64,000 nucleotides of DNA from positions 1,488,001 through 1,552,000 of the forward strand of contig NZ_JAFMOF010000001.1 in NCBI RefSeq assembly GCF_017349075.1, written 5' to 3'. A program made the position numbers and the translations under genes. Positions 62,475-64,000 of this stretch are shown here, one piece after another. Origin of the DNA: Streptomyces triculaminicus (lineage in GTDB: Bacteria > Actinomycetota > Actinomycetes > Streptomycetales > Streptomycetaceae). Below the pieces are notes generated by a model. It was not told where the DNA came from. It searched no databases and saw nothing but the letters and a program-made list of their open reading frames with translations. Positions within the stretch are counted from its first letter, which is position 1. Every line of letters starts with the position of its first letter.

Positions 62475-64000
62475 TCAGTCCCTCCCGGGCGTTCCTCCGG
62501 GGCTCTTGGGACCTTCGGGGCCTTCGGGAGCGTCAGGGGCCTCGAGGCCGCCTTCGGGGCTCCCGGCCTCCTCGGGGTCCTCCGGGGCGGGGGCGCCGGC
62601 GAGGAGGTGGGTCAGGAGCCGGATCGCCGCCCTCTTGTCGAGCGGGTCGTTGCCGTTGCCGCACTTGGGGGACTGGATGCAGGAGGGGCAGCCGGTGTCG
62701 CACTCGCAGGAGGCGATCGCCTCGCGGGTGGCGCCGAGCCAGCGGGCGGCCGTGTGGAAGGCGCGCTCGGCGAAGCCGGCGCCGCCGGGCTGGCCGTCGT
62801 AGACGAAGACCGTCGGCAGGAGGGTGTCGGGGTGCAGGGGCACGGAGACGCCACCGATGTCCCAGCGGTCGCAGGTGGCGAAGAGGGGGAGCATGCCGAT
62901 GGAGGCGTGTTCGGCGGCGTGCAGGGCCCCGCCGAGGGCCTCGGGGGTGATGCGGGCGGCGTCGAGCTGGTCCTCGGTGACCGTCCACCACACGGCACGG
63001 GTGCGCAGGGTGCGGGCCGGCAGGTCCAGCTTGGACTCGCCGAGGACCTCGCCGGTGATGAGTTTGCGACGGAGGAAGGAGACGACCTGGTTGGTGACCT
63101 CGACGGAGCCGAAGCACAGCCGCGCGTCTCCCCAGGGGATCTCGGTGGTGGTCTCGAGGACGGAGATGGCGGTGGTGTCGCGGGCGGTCGTCGAATAGGG
63201 CGGGTCGGCCTGCTCGACGAGGGCGACGGCCTCGTCCAGGTCGAGGTGGCGCACGAGGTACGTGCGGCCCTGGTGGAGGTGGACGGCGCCTTCGTGGACG
63301 GTGCTGTGGGCGGCGGCCGCGTCCACGGTGCCCAGTAGCCGGCCCGTGCCCTCCTCCACGATCTGGACGGGCTTTCCGCCGCCGCCACGGATGTCGGCGA
63401 GGTCGGCGGCGCGCTCGCGGCGGGTCCAGTGCCAGGCGGCGGCCCGGCGGCGGAGCAGCCGGCGGGCCTCGAGCTGGGAGATCACGACCATGGCCTCGGG
63501 GCCGAACAGTGACAGGTCGGATTCGGTGAGCGGCAGTTCCTCGGCCGCGGCGCACAGATGGGGGGCGAGGACGTAGGGGTTGTCCGGGTCTAGGACGGTG
63601 GATTCCACCGGTCGGCGGAACAGCGCCTCGGGGTGGTGGACGAGGTAGGTGTCCAGGGGGTCGTCGCGGGCGATGAGGACGGCGAGCGCGCCCCGGCCCG
63701 TACGGCCCGCGCGGCCGGCCTGCTGCCACAGGGAGGCGCGGGTGCCGGGGTAGCCGGACAGGAGGACGGCGTCGAGGCCGGCGACGTCGACGCCGAGTTC
63801 GAGGGCGGAGGTGGCGGCGAGGCCCAGGAGCTCGCCGGTGTGCAGGGAGCGCTCGAGGGCCCGGCGCTCCTCGGGGAGGTAGCCGCCGCGGTAGGCGGCG
63901 ACGCGGGAGGGGAGGGAGCGGTCGACCGCGGCCAGGCGCTCCTGGGCGATCAGCGCGATGAGCTCGGCGCCGCGCCGGGAGCGTACGAAGGCGACGGTGC
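62475..64000 (-). CDS. DEAD/DEAH-box helicase with DUF1998 domain (5' end outside window)
   Basis: Read from the window end, the frame is open for about 508 residues. The start shows the helicase C domain (TVAFVRSRRGAELIALI, LATSALELGVDVAGLDAVLLSGYPG) with motif VI QQAGRAGRTGRG. The C terminus is DUF1998 with a zinc-type cluster CECDTGCPSCIQSPKCGNGN, then a Pro/Glu/Gly tail. Superfamily 2 helicase of the YprA/MrfA type, implicated in DNA repair elsewhere. Convergent with the tad operon; only 4 nt separate the stops. Confidence 0.9.
   Translation of the reverse strand, partial: TVAFVRSRRGAELIALIAQERLAAVDRSLPSRVAAYRGGYLPEERRALERSLHTGELLGLAATSALELGVDVAGLDAVLLSGYPGTRASLWQQAGRAGRTGRGALAVLIARDDPLDTYLVHHPEALFRRPVESTVLDPDNPYVLAPHLCAAAEELPLTESDLSLFGPEAMVVISQLEARRLLRRRAAAWHWTRRERAADLADIRGGGGKPVQIVEEGTGRLLGTVDAAAAHSTVHEGAVHLHQGRTYLVRHLDLDEAVALVEQADPPYSTTARDTTAISVLETTTEIPWGDARLCFGSVEVTNQVVSFLRRKLITGEVLGESKLDLPARTLRTRAVWWTVTEDQLDAARITPEALGGALHAAEHASIGMLPLFATCDRWDIGGVSVPLHPDTLLPTVFVYDGQPGGAGFAERAFHTAARWLGATREAIASCECDTGCPSCIQSPKCGNGNDPLDKRAAIRLLTHLLAGAPAPEDPEEAGSPEGGLEAPDAPEGPEGPKSPGGTPGRD

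Overview
The window reads as a chromosomal segment of a high-GC actinomycete, almost certainly Streptomyces or a close relative. Evidence: very GC-rich codons with G/C in third positions, many GTG starts, ATGA/GTGA gene overlaps, an XRE/DUF5753-DUF397 regulator pair, a WblA-type WhiB protein, a SigE-family sigma factor, and a gene order (dnaX-ybaB-recR, ask-asd, PBP-whiB-paired Get3-like ATPases, crp-nth-marP-nhaA-acs, ssd-tad) that I recall being shared in large part with mycobacteria.

Region 1 (1-8.3 kb): a TetR gene divergent from a stand-alone ketoacyl synthase III; a two-component pair whose response regulator is split by an apparent one-base shift; a copper efflux pair (CopA ATPase and CopZ-like chaperone) behind a CsoR-type palindrome; and a TetR gene divergent from a membrane protein, separated by two related operators.

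Region 2 (8.3-12.3 kb): a ~3.9 kb remnant of an integrative element bounded by ~60 bp repeats of the 3' half of tRNA-Ser(GGA). It holds a dead tyrosine integrase, a small two-helix membrane protein and, divergently, an 871-aa protein made of an XRE-type HTH, a P-loop NTPase and twelve 32-residue repeats. This STAND-like architecture on an island is the best candidate here for an undescribed (possibly defence) system.

Region 3 (12.3-25.6 kb): SRP RNA, dnaX (several frame breaks in its Pro/Ala linker), ybaB, recR, a DUF5063 gene, an XRE/DUF397 pair, a winged-helix/zinc-ribbon protein with a Uma2 nuclease-fold protein, the ask-asd operon, a SigE-family sigma factor with a membrane partner, and SURF1.

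Region 4 (25.5-33 kb): an S9 peptidase, a LysR regulator convergent with a coupled operon (EamA exporter, 37-aa ORF, second aspartokinase), tRNA-Pro(CGG), a Pr6Pr-type membrane protein and a membrane-anchored phosphoesterase.

Region 5 (33-57 kb): YqeY, class A PBP, WblA, two Get3-like ATPases, DUF4177 and RidA proteins, Nudix and metallo-beta-lactamase hydrolases, Crp, endonuclease III, CoA-type Nudix, MarP protease, epoxide-hydrolase-like protein, holin-like protein, NhaA, acetyl-CoA synthetase, a SulP-carbonic anhydrase fusion, a CooC-like ATPase, a Fic-fold protein with a degenerate active site and a HAD phosphatase.

Region 6 (57.3-64 kb): the actinobacterial tad-type cluster (Ssd/CpaE-like, TadA, TadB, TadC, DUF4244 pilin-like, two TadE-like proteins) and, on the opposite strand, a DUF1998 helicase cut by the window end.

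A recurring technical point: at least five genes lose frame inside C or G runs, one of them the essential dnaX. Consensus indels are therefore likelier than real decay, and boundaries of those genes should be read with this in mind.
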